Positions 17,243-24,450 of a stretch of DNA of 64,000 bases are shown here, one piece after another; positions within the stretch are counted from its first letter, which is position 1; every line of letters starts with the position of its first letter. The translations under genes and the position numbers were made by a program. Location: NCBI RefSeq assembly GCF_000019965.1, contig NC_010571.1:3109001-3173000 (forward strand). The letters are read 5' to 3'. The notes beneath the pieces were generated by a model, which was given only the letters and a program-made list of their open reading frames with translations, did no database searches and was not told where the DNA came from. The stretch is from Opitutus terrae PB90-1 (GTDB lineage: Bacteria; Verrucomicrobiota; Verrucomicrobiia; Opitutales; Opitutaceae).

Positions 17243-18631
17243 TCAGATCACGTAGTCGCCGGTCTCGGGACGGGCGAGTTCGGCGGGCGGCATGAGCATG
17301 CCGGCGCCGACGGTGGCGTGGGTGCCCGGCTCGATCAGGATGAACGAGCCCGTGAGCCGGTTCGTCGCGTAACCGTCGTAGTAAATCGGTTTCGCGGTGC
17401 GGATGCGGATTTCGCCGAGATCATTCATGGCGAGCTCGGTCGGCCCGTTCGCGCGTTCGAGCGTGCTGATATCGAGCCGGTGTTCGATCTCACTCACGAC
17501 CGCCTGCACGGTGTTGGTGCTGTGCTTGAGCAGATACTTCCGTCCGCGCTGCAGCGGGCGCGGGTGCATCCAGCAGATTTTTGCGTGCAGCTCGGTGGCG
17601 GCGCCGATGCGCGGCTCCAGCCCGGTAATGATGCTGCCACGGCTGATATCGATATCATCCGCGAGCACGAGCGTGACCGATTGCGGGCAAAACGCCTCCT
17701 CGACCGTGCCGTCGTAGGTCCAGATTTCCTTCACCGTCGAGACGATGCCAGCCGGCAGCGCGAGCACCTTCTGTCCGACGCGCACGATGCCGCCGGCGAT
17801 CTGACCGCTGAAGCCCCGGAAGTCGTGCAACCGCGGATCGGTGGGAGTGTTGGGTCGGTTGACCCACTGCACCGGCAGGCGGAAGCCGCTGAGGTTCCAG
17901 TCGCTCGCGATGTGCACCGTCTCGAGATGCCCGAGCAGCGTGGGCCCGTCGTACCACGGCGTGTGCGTCGAAGGCGTGACGACGTTGTCGCCGTTGAGCG
18001 CGCTGATCGGAATGAACTTCACGTCCTTGATCCCGAGCCGCGGAAGAAACTCCTCAAATTGCGCGCGGATTTCGTTGAACCGCGTCTCGCTCCACTCGAC
18101 GAGGTCCATCTTGTTCACCGCGACGACGAGGTGCGGAATGCGGAGCAACGAAGCGATGGCCGTGTGCCGGCGGCTCTGCTCGATCACGCCGGCGCGGGCG
18201 TCGACGAGGATGATCGACAGGTTCGCCGTGCTCGCGCCGGTGACCATGTTGCGCGTGTATTGGACGTGGCCAGGAGTGTCGGCGATGATGAACTTCCGGC
18301 GCGGCGTGGCGAAGTAGCGATAGGCGACGTCGATGGTGATGCCCTGCTCGCGTTCGGCACGGAGCCCGTCGGTGAGGTTGGCGAGATTGATCTGGCCGCC
18401 GCCGGTGATGTCCGCGGAACGCTCGAGCGCTTCGAGCTGGTCCTCCATGATCGATTTTGAATCGAAGAGCAGCCGGCCGATCAGCGTGGACTTGCCATCA
18501 TCGACGCTGCCGCAGGTGTTGAAGCGGAGAATGTCGACCGGCGGAGTCACCGTTCGCGGCTCGGGGATCGGCGGCGCGAGTTCGGGAAATACGAATCGCG
18601 AATCCTGGGAGGGAGAGGCAGTGGCGGACAT
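17243..18631 (-). CDS. cysN: Sulfate adenylyltransferase subunit 1 (GTPase)
   Basis: CysN is the GTPase that drives CysD to form adenosine phosphosulfate from sulfate and ATP. The 462-residue protein has the EF-Tu-like G domain with G1 GSVDDGKS, the effector EREQGITIDVAYRYF, G3 DTPGH and G4 NKMD, then two beta-barrel domains. The C-terminal extension that would be the APS kinase CysC in the CysNC fusion is absent. No cysC is found in the window, though the CysH here looks like the PAPS type, so the kinase must be encoded elsewhere. It follows cysD on the same strand with a palindromic element between. The ATG at 18631 gives MSATASPSQDSRFVFPEL. Confidence 0.97.
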   Translation of the reverse strand: MSATASPSQDSRFVFPELAPPIPEPRTVTPPVDILRFNTCGSVDDGKSTLIGRLLFDSKSIMEDQLEALERSADITGGGQINLANLTDGLRAEREQGITIDVAYRYFATPRRKFIIADTPGHVQYTRNMVTGASTANLSIILVDARAGVIEQSRRHTAIASLLRIPHLVVAVNKMDLVEWSETRFNEIRAQFEEFLPRLGIKDVKFIPISALNGDNVVTPSTHTPWYDGPTLLGHLETVHIASDWNLSGFRLPVQWVNRPNTPTDPRLHDFRGFSGQIAGGIVRVGQKVLALPAGIVSTVKEIWTYDGTVEEAFCPQSVTLVLADDIDISRGSIITGLEPRIGAATELHAKICWMHPRPLQRGRKYLLKHSTNTVQAVVSEIEHRLDISTLERANGPTELAMNDLGEIRIRTAKPIYYDGYATNRLTGSFILIEPGTHATVGAGMLMPPAELARPETGDYVI

Positions 18632-18659
18632 GAAAAATTTCAGGAGGATGCTGGTTCGA

Positions 18660-18709
18660 TGTAGCCGCGGTCGCTGACCGCGGCGCCGGGCTCAGTGAGC
18701 CCGGCTACA
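18660..18709. repeat. Two-hairpin palindromic element between cysD and cysN
   Basis: The outer arms GTAGCCG and CGGCTAC enclose CCGCGGTC-GCT-GACCGCGG and CCGGGCTC-AGT-GAGCCCGG. It is built like the element at 8690-8738 with compensating base changes in both stems, so the structure is kept while the sequence drifts. Confidence 0.88.
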
Positions 18710-18729
18710 ATCCCAAGCTTCGCGGCGCA

Positions 18730-19632
18730 TCAAAAATACCCCGCCTTCTTGCGATCTTCCATCGCGGCTTCGGACGTGCGGTCGTCGGCGCGCGCGCCGC
18801 GCTCCGTGACGCGCGCGGCCGCGATCTCGGCGATGATGTCGTCGACGTCATCGGCGGGTGATTCGATCATGCCGGTGCTGATGATGTCGCCGATGGTGCG
18901 GACGCGCACCACGAGTTCGCGTACGGTTTCGTTGGGCTTGGGGGGCACGATGCCGTTTACCGGCAGCCATTGGCCGCCGCGGCGGACGCAGGTGCGGCGA
19001 TGGCTGAAGTAGATGCTGGGCACGTCGAGCTTCTCGCGGCGGATGTATTCCCAGACGTCCATTTCCGTCCAGTTGCTGAGCGGAAACACGCGCATGTTTT
19101 CGCCCGGATTCAGCCGGCCATTGAAGAGATTCCAGATTTCCGGCCGCTGGTTTTTCGGATCCCACTGACCAAAGCTGTCGCGGAAACTGAAGAACCGCTC
19201 CTTGGCGCGCGCCTTTTCCTCATCACGCCGCGCGCCGCCGATGCAGCAGTCGAAGCGGAACTCTTCGATCGCGGCGAGCAGCGTGGGGATCTGCAGCCGG
19301 TTGCGGCTGACCTCGCCGGGCGCGGGTGTGGCGATGCCGGTGGCGATCGCGTCCTCGACTTTCCGGATGATCAGTTTCGCGCCAAGTTGGGCGGCGCGAC
19401 GGTCGCGGAATTCGTTCAACTCGGGAAAATGGTGACCGGTGTCGACGTTCAGCAACGGCAGCGGCAGTTCGGCGGGACGGAAGGCTTTCTCGGCGAGCCG
19501 CAGCAGGCAGATCGAATCCTTGCCGCCGGAGAAGAGCAGCGCGGGGCGTTCGAATTCGCCCGCGACTTCGCGCATCACGTGGATCGCTTCGGTTTCGAGG
19601 TGCTGCAGGTGATCGAGGTGGTAGTTGGGCAC
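18730..19632 (-). CDS. cysD: Sulfate adenylyltransferase subunit 2
   Basis: CysD is the catalytic subunit that joins sulfate to AMP from ATP. The 300-residue product belongs to the PP-loop ATP pyrophosphatases: LLFSGGKDSICLLRL (residues 32-46) is the PP-loop. PLLNVDTGHHFPELNEFRD, CCIGGARRDEEKARAKER, then RVFPLSNWTEMDVWEYI and IYFSHRR are standard CysD segments. The C-terminus ends DRKKAGYF, as in most CysD proteins. The start is a GTG at 19632. It is transcribed before cysN and together with it forms the heterodimeric CysDN enzyme. Confidence 0.97.
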   Translation of the reverse strand: MPNYHLDHLQHLETEAIHVMREVAGEFERPALLFSGGKDSICLLRLAEKAFRPAELPLPLLNVDTGHHFPELNEFRDRRAAQLGAKLIIRKVEDAIATGIATPAPGEVSRNRLQIPTLLAAIEEFRFDCCIGGARRDEEKARAKERFFSFRDSFGQWDPKNQRPEIWNLFNGRLNPGENMRVFPLSNWTEMDVWEYIRREKLDVPSIYFSHRRTCVRRGGQWLPVNGIVPPKPNETVRELVVRVRTIGDIISTGMIESPADDVDDIIAEIAAARVTERGARADDRTSEAAMEDRKKAGYF

Positions 19633-19636
19633 GGGA

Positions 19637-19875
19637 GCGCGCCGCGACGGCGCGAGGTGAGGGTTGAGAGGTGAGCGGCGGAGTTCGGAACTAGGAAATC
19701 GGAGGTCGAGAATCGGAGATCGAAGATCGGGTGCGGACGCTGTGCGTGGGAGCGCGGCCGTCCTCGGCCGCAGGTTGGGGGGATCGAAGTTCGAAGATCG
19801 GATTCGGGGATTGGTGTTTGCCGTTGACGGACAGCCGGCTCGTCCGCCGTAGCTTTAGCGAAGGCGGAAGAGCGG
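19637..19875. repeat. Repeat tract between cysH and cysD
   Basis: The 252-base gap is filled with repeats. GAGGTGAGGGTTGAGAGGTG and related strings lie near 19650, and a run of ATCGGAGATCGAAGATCGG units lies at 19690-19735. The element CGTCCGCCGTAGCTTTAGCG plus AAGGCGGA lies at 19841-19869. No gene is supported. Confidence 0.65.
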
Positions 19876-19884
19876 TCCCTACCA

Positions 19885-20544
19885 TCATACCGTGGCCACC
19901 GCTTGGGCGCCCCACGATGCATGCAGACCGCACTCGCGCTTCTCGTCGGCCTTCGCCGGATCGAAATAGTCCCACTCGTTCGGCAGGCCGTGCTTCGTGA
20001 GATATGCCTCCATCTCCGCGTCGCTCGAGTGGAAGACGGGACTCACCTTGAGCGTGCCGAAGTTTCCGTCGGGCGAGACGATGTCGAGCTCTGCGCGGTT
20101 CGGATTCTGCACCTTGCGCAACGCGGTGATCCACACGGTAGGCGCGAGTTCCTTCATGCCGCGTTGAAACGGCTCGAGCTTCATGACGGCGCTGAATTGT
20201 TTGAGCGCGTCCTCGTCGGCGGGCGTCGGGATCTCGCCGTGAATTGCGTCGCGATGGGCGGGGCTGATCCGCGGCAGGTAAGCTTTCAGGTTGAGTCCAA
20301 GCTGCGCCCGCAGCTGCTCGGCGTGGCGATACGTGGCGGCGCGGTTGTAGCCATGGTCGACCCAGAGGACGGGAATGTCCGGCTGCACCTGGGTGGCGAG
20401 GTGGAGGACGACAGCTTCGTAAGGACGAAAATTGGTTGAGACGATTGCGCGGCCGTTGGCTTTCGCGATGGCCCAGCGGACGATTTCCAGCGGCGACTGC
20501 GAGCGAAGCGCGAGGTTCCAGTGGTGAATTTCGGTCGGGGACAT
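19885..20544 (-). CDS. cysH: Phosphoadenylyl-sulfate (PAPS) reductase
   Basis: The enzyme reduces activated sulfate to sulfite using thioredoxin. The 219-residue protein has the PAPS-reductase P-loop region STNFRPYEAVVLHLATQVQP, the substrate segment LWVDHGYNRAATYRHAEQL, and the C-terminal ECGLH motif whose Cys is catalytic. The cysteine pairs that hold a 4Fe-4S cluster in APS reductases are missing: the equivalent of the CC...RKVxP region reads TALRKVQNPNRAELD. It is therefore probably of the PAPS type and would need APS kinase, which is not in the window. It lies between cysI and cysD in the minus-strand cluster, starting with the ATG at 20544. Confidence 0.93.
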   Translation of the reverse strand: MSPTEIHHWNLALRSQSPLEIVRWAIAKANGRAIVSTNFRPYEAVVLHLATQVQPDIPVLWVDHGYNRAATYRHAEQLRAQLGLNLKAYLPRISPAHRDAIHGEIPTPADEDALKQFSAVMKLEPFQRGMKELAPTVWITALRKVQNPNRAELDIVSPDGNFGTLKVSPVFHSSDAEMEAYLTKHGLPNEWDYFDPAKADEKRECGLHASWGAQAVATV

Positions 20545-20550
20545 GGGTGG

Positions 20551-20700
20551 TGTGGGAGCTGAGAGCTAAGAGCTGAGAGGCTGGAGTTGAGAGCGCGGAA
20601 AGGAGTTGAGAGGTGAGGGTTGAGCGCCGAAGGCCCTGAGCTTGTCGAAGGGTTGAGAGGACGGAGATCGGGTTTCGGAGTTCGAAGATCGTGATCGGAG
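20551..20700. repeat. GAGAGCTGAGAG/GGTTGAGAGG tract upstream of cysH
   Basis: The 256-base gap between cysI and cysH holds a degenerate tandem tract of purine-rich units such as GAGCTGAGAGCTAAGAGCTG and GGTGAGGGTTGAG. It includes CCCTGAGCTTGTCGAAGGG (20634-20652), a dispersed motif I recall from many unrelated genomes. No gene is supported. Confidence 0.65.
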
Positions 20701-20773
20701 CTCGGGGGGAGTCGTTGCAGGTGAGTGAGGGCGTTCGCGTGGGCGCGCGGCCCGTCCTCGGTCGCAGGATCTG

Positions 20774-20798
20774 AAAGCCCGCCGAGATGGCGGGCTTC
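20774..20798 (-). terminator. Terminator-like hairpin after cysI
   Basis: AAGCCCGCC (20775-20783) pairs with GGCGGGCTT (20789-20797) around a 5-base loop. Read on the minus strand this directly follows the cysI stop and continues into TTTC. The short T run makes it weak, so read-through into cysH is possible. Confidence 0.55.
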
Positions 20799-20800
20799 AC

Positions 20801-22546
20801 TTAAACGGCGACGAGGGCGGGCTGAGGCTTGGGTGCTGCGGGGGCAGACGCGGAAGCGAGGGCGGCTTTGGCCGCGGCGATCTCCGGCCAGAGGACACGC
20901 GCGGCGAAATCGCCGAACCGCTCGCCGGCCACGCGCTCGTTTTTCCAGCGCGTGAGCAGCGGTCGCAGCTCGGTCTCGATCTCCGGATCCTTCACGGTGT
21001 CGCGGTAGAGCCGGTTGAGTCGCGTGCCGGCCGCATCGCCGCCGAGCCAGAGTTGGTAGCGGCCAGGCGCCTTGCCGACGAAGGCGATCTCGGCCATGTA
21101 CGGCCGCGCGCAGCCGTTCGGGCAACCGGTCGAGCGAATGATGATCTCTTCGCCGGCGATGCCGATCTCTGCGCCGAGCTTTTCAATCCGGTCGATGAGT
21201 CCGGGCAGCATCCGCTCCGACTCGGCGAGTGCGAGCCCACAGGTCGGGAGTGCGGGGCAGGCCATTGCGACGGCGTGCAGCGGCGAAGCCTGGTCGGTGG
21301 TTTTCACGCCGTGAGCGGCGAGGATCGCGTCGATCGTGGCACGGTCGGCGTCGGGAATGTTCGCCAGGATGATGTTCTGGTTCGCGCTGAGCCGGAATTC
21401 GATGTGCGGGAGCTTTTGGGCGATCTCGCGGAGCGCGGTCTTCTGCCGGCGCCCGTCAGCGTCCTTCACCCGGCCGGTTTCGACGAAGAGCGTGAGAAAC
21501 CACGAGCCGTCGACGGCGCGATTCCAGCCGTAGACGTCGCCCGTCGTGGTGAACTCGTAGCGGCGCACGGCGGAAAGCACACCGCCGGCGCGGCGGTTGA
21601 CCTCGGCGAAGGTCCACGCGGTGCCGCGTTCCTCGATGACATACTTCAGGCGCGCGTGCTTGCGATTCACGCGGTCGCCGAAATCGCGGTGGATCGTGAG
21701 CACCGCCTTCGCGACGTCGATGACGTGCTCCGGTTGGACAAAACCGATCACGTCGGCCAGCCGGGGGAACGTCTGCTCGTTGCCATGACTGCGACCCATG
21801 CCGCCGCCGACCGCGACGTTGTAGCCGAGCAAGCGGTCGTTCTCGATGATCGCAATGAATCCGAGGTCGTTCGTGTAGATGTCCATGTCGTTCACCGGGG
21901 GAACAACGAAGGACACCTTGAATTTTCGCGGGAGGTAGGTGGGACCGTAGAGCGGATCGACGAAGTCCTTGTTGGCGGGCTCGTCGAGGTTCAGCTGCAC
22001 GTGGTCGATCCAGATCGAGTGGTAAGCCTTGGTCTTCGGCGCGAGCGCGAGCGCGACCCGGACGGCGTCGGCGTAGGCCTGCTCGCGGACCTTGCTGGTG
22101 GCGGGAGTGGGCGACGCGGTGACGTTGCGACTGACGTCGCCGCAGGCAGCGAGCGTGGAGAGCAGCGAGGCGTTGATGCCCTTGATCAAGGCGCCGAGGC
22201 CGGACTTCAGCACGCCGTGGAACTGGATGCTCTGGCGGGTGGTAATCCGGAGCGTGTTGTTGCCGTGGCGCGTGGCGAGGTCGTCGAACGCGATCCATTG
22301 CGCCGGCGTCATCACGCCGCCGGGAATCCGGCCGCGCACCATCATCAGGTATTTCTTGCCGGTTTTGCGGACGTCGCGGTCGTCCTGTTGATAGCATCCG
22401 TGGAATTTGAGGAACTGCGTGTCGTCGTCGGAGAAACGATCGGCCGCGGAATCGGCAAGCGTGGCGGCGATCGTGCCGGCGAGCAGCGGATCGTTCTGTT
22501 TCAGGACCTCGTTGGCGGAGACTGGTGTGGGAGCTGCTTCTGGCAT
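20801..22546 (-). CDS. cysI: Assimilatory sulfite reductase hemoprotein subunit
   Basis: The enzyme reduces sulfite to sulfide by six electrons with siroheme and a 4Fe-4S cluster. The 581-residue product shows TQFLKFHGCYQQDDRD, GNNTLRITTRQSIQFHG and RNVTASP in the N-terminal half. In the C-terminal half the cluster and siroheme cysteines are in ACPALPTCGLALAE and STGCPNGCARPYMAE, with the expected C-x5-C and C-x3-C spacing. Length and motifs fit CysI rather than a short ferredoxin type. The flavoprotein CysJ is not in the window, so the electron donor is unknown. It is the first gene of the minus-strand cluster, divergent from cobA, which provides the siroheme precursor. Confidence 0.95.
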   Translation of the reverse strand: MPEAAPTPVSANEVLKQNDPLLAGTIAATLADSAADRFSDDDTQFLKFHGCYQQDDRDVRKTGKKYLMMVRGRIPGGVMTPAQWIAFDDLATRHGNNTLRITTRQSIQFHGVLKSGLGALIKGINASLLSTLAACGDVSRNVTASPTPATSKVREQAYADAVRVALALAPKTKAYHSIWIDHVQLNLDEPANKDFVDPLYGPTYLPRKFKVSFVVPPVNDMDIYTNDLGFIAIIENDRLLGYNVAVGGGMGRSHGNEQTFPRLADVIGFVQPEHVIDVAKAVLTIHRDFGDRVNRKHARLKYVIEERGTAWTFAEVNRRAGGVLSAVRRYEFTTTGDVYGWNRAVDGSWFLTLFVETGRVKDADGRRQKTALREIAQKLPHIEFRLSANQNIILANIPDADRATIDAILAAHGVKTTDQASPLHAVAMACPALPTCGLALAESERMLPGLIDRIEKLGAEIGIAGEEIIIRSTGCPNGCARPYMAEIAFVGKAPGRYQLWLGGDAAGTRLNRLYRDTVKDPEIETELRPLLTRWKNERVAGERFGDFAARVLWPEIAAAKAALASASAPAAPKPQPALVAV

Positions 22547-22564
22547 GGAAAGGAAAACCTTTAG

Positions 22565-22590
22565 TTGACTACTTCAGTAAACAAGTAAAC
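22565..22590. promoter_or_regulatory. AT-rich divergent control region with AGTAAAC direct repeat
   Basis: The 58-base gap between the divergent cysI and cobA genes must hold both promoters. It contains TTGACT (22565-22570), a possible -35 box toward cobA, and a direct repeat AGTAAAC-A-AGTAAAC (22576-22590). It is strikingly AT-rich for this genome. It is a candidate operator for the Rrf2 regulator of the cluster; this link is a guess. Confidence 0.4.
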
Positions 22591-22604
22591 AGAAATCCGC
22601 AACC

Positions 22605-23402
22605 ATGACGTTTTCTCTTTCTGCCGAGTCGTCGACAGCCCCCGGTCGCGTGCTCCTGGTTGGCGCAGGCCCCGGCGCACCGGACCTGATCACGTTGCGC
22701 GGCGTGCAGGCGCTGCAGCATGCGCAGGTGGTTCTCTACGACGATCTTGCCAACGCCGCGTTGCTCGAGCACTGCCCGGCGCCAGCGGAGCGAATCTATG
22801 TTGGCAAGCGGCTGGGCAGCCACAGCGCGACGCAGGATCACATTTGCGACTTGCTCATCGAAAAAGCGCGCACCGGCCGGCGCGTGGTCCGGCTCAAGGG
22901 GGGCGATCCGATGATCTTTGGCCGCGTCGGCGAGGAGCTCGCTGCGCTGACGGAAGCCGGCATTCCGTGGGAAATCGTGCCGGGCGTCACGGCCGCGTCG
23001 GCGGCGGGCGCGATGGCGGGGATTCCGCTCACGCAGCGCGGCGTGAGCTCGACGATGGTTTTCGTGACGGGCCACCCCTGCGGCGGACAAACCACCACGC
23101 CGGTGGATTGGCGGGCGCTGGCGGGATTGCAGGCGACGTTGTGCGTCTACATGGGGACGCAGCGATTCGGCGAGATCGCCGACGAACTCATGGCCGGTGG
23201 CCGGCGCCGCGACACGGCAGTGGCCGTGATCTCGAATGCGACACTCAGCTCGCAGCACGTGCGGATCGGCACGCTGGCGGACGGCGACGAGCTGACGAAT
23301 GATCCGCAGCGGCGCCCGGCGCTGATCCTCATCGGCGAGGTCGTGCGTTGGAGCGAGATGCTGAAAGCGGCTGAACTCGCCGGCGCGGCGTGTGAGGTTT
23401 GA
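22605..23402 (+). CDS. cobA: Uroporphyrinogen-III C-methyltransferase (SUMT)
   Basis: The enzyme methylates uroporphyrinogen III twice with S-adenosylmethionine to give precorrin-2, the branch point to siroheme and cobalamin. The 265-residue protein has the SUMT motifs VLLVGAGPGAPDLITLRG near the N-terminus, VVLYDDLAN, RLKGGDPMIFGRVGEE and PGVTAASAAGAMAGIPLTQR, followed by FVTGH. It is the stand-alone form, without the CysG dehydrogenase/ferrochelatase domain. It diverges from cysI and is followed 91 bases later by a chelatase gene. Together they would make siroheme for sulfite reductase, although the precorrin-2 dehydrogenase is not seen here. Confidence 0.95.
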   Translation: MTFSLSAESSTAPGRVLLVGAGPGAPDLITLRGVQALQHAQVVLYDDLANAALLEHCPAPAERIYVGKRLGSHSATQDHICDLLIEKARTGRRVVRLKGGDPMIFGRVGEELAALTEAGIPWEIVPGVTAASAAGAMAGIPLTQRGVSSTMVFVTGHPCGGQTTTPVDWRALAGLQATLCVYMGTQRFGEIADELMAGGRRRDTAVAVISNATLSSQHVRIGTLADGDELTNDPQRRPALILIGEVVRWSEMLKAAELAGAACEV

Positions 23403-23493
23403 ACGGAACAGCCGTTCCATTTATGTTCATCCGTCGTCTCCCCTTCGACCTGCAACTGATCTCAGCCTGAGCGACGGACAGCGAGGATGTCTG

Positions 23494-24387
23494 ATGAATG
23501 CCGATTCACGAATACTGCTGGTCGACAACGGCTCGCTCGAACCGGCGAGCACTCAGCAGCTACGCCGGCTCGCGGCGGGGCTGACGGAACGCGTCAGGGT
23601 GGAAGTCGTGCCCGCGTCCGTGGCCCACTCGTCCAAGATCCCCGCGGAGCAGCTCGATGGCCGGCCGGCGGAGTTGTTCGAAGCGGCGCTTGACCGCGTG
23701 CTCCGCGAAGGAGCGATCGATGTGCGCGTCGTGCCACTATTCGTCGGCCCGTCGTATGCGATCGTGCGACACGTGCCGGCGGTGATTGCGGAGCAGCAAA
23801 CCCGGTTCCCACAGGTGCGGATCGCGCTCGCAGATCCTTTGGCCGTGGCTGGCGAGCCGCGGCTGGCGCAAATCCTGGCGGCGCATGTTCGCGAGATCCT
23901 CACTTCCACGGCGATGAATGGCGAAGCGGGCGCCAGGGGCGGGACGAAGGTCAGGGTGGCGGTGGTCGATCACGGGAGTCCGTCGCGCGCGGTGACGGAC
24001 GTGCGCGATGCCGTGGCAGCGCAGGCGCGCGACTTGCTCGGGGACGAAGTGGCGGCGGTGACGGCGTGCAGCATGGAGCGGCGCGACGGGCCGGAGTACG
24101 CGTTCAACGAACCGCTGCTCGCGAACCTGCTGCGCGAAGACGGCTGGCGCGATGGTCCCGTGGTCGTCGCGCTGCTGTTCATCGCGCCGGGGAAGCACGC
24201 GGGGGACGAAGGCGACGTCGCGCAGATCGTGCGGCGGGCGCGTCCGGATGGCGGCGCTGGAGTCCGCTTTACGCCGGTGCTCGGCGCGCATCCGTTGCTG
24301 CTGGAGGTGCTGGCAGATCGAGCGCGGGACGTGCGCTGCTCCCGACTCGAGCCAACCGCCGTCGCGGGCGCCGTCGGCACCCTGTAA
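23494..24387 (+). CDS. Sirohydrochlorin chelatase, CbiX/SirB-like two-domain protein
   Basis: CbiX/SirB proteins insert Co2+ or Fe2+ into sirohydrochlorin. The 297-residue protein starts at ATG 23494 (MNADSRILLVDNGSLEPAST) and consists of two related halves. The second half begins VRVAVVDHGSPSRAVTDVRD with the metal-binding His of the family. In the first half the matching position reads VDNGS, so the His is lost. The family features VRVVPLFVGPSYAIVRHVP and VVALLFIAPGKHAGDEGD follow in each half. The context next to cobA and opposite cysI argues for siroheme ferrochelatase. The stop codon overlaps a GTAACCT palindrome. Confidence 0.8.
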   Translation: MNADSRILLVDNGSLEPASTQQLRRLAAGLTERVRVEVVPASVAHSSKIPAEQLDGRPAELFEAALDRVLREGAIDVRVVPLFVGPSYAIVRHVPAVIAEQQTRFPQVRIALADPLAVAGEPRLAQILAAHVREILTSTAMNGEAGARGGTKVRVAVVDHGSPSRAVTDVRDAVAAQARDLLGDEVAAVTACSMERRDGPEYAFNEPLLANLLREDGWRDGPVVVALLFIAPGKHAGDEGDVAQIVRRARPDGGAGVRFTPVLGAHPLLLEVLADRARDVRCSRLEPTAVAGAVGTL

Positions 24388-24400
24388 CCTGTTAGGTTAC
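24384..24400. repeat. GTAACCT-GTT-AGGTTAC palindrome, copy 1
   Basis: The 7-base arms GTAACCT and AGGTTAC are separated by GTT. The left arm includes the TAA stop codon of the chelatase gene. Identical or near-identical copies occur at 38430, 39873 and 39918. The AT-rich arms stand out in this genome. Confidence 0.8.
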
Positions 24401-24450
24401 ATAGTCACCCGCGGGTGGATGCCCGCGCCTCCAAGGGGCAATCGCGCGGG

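Noticed and set aside
19885-20544. APS reductase (4Fe-4S type)
   Set aside because: The extra cysteine pairs are missing; only the catalytic ECGLH Cys is present.
23401-23493. N-terminal extension of the chelatase by 34 codons
   Set aside because: The residues added do not resemble the family, and they overlap the cobA stop; ATG 23494 gives the usual beginning.
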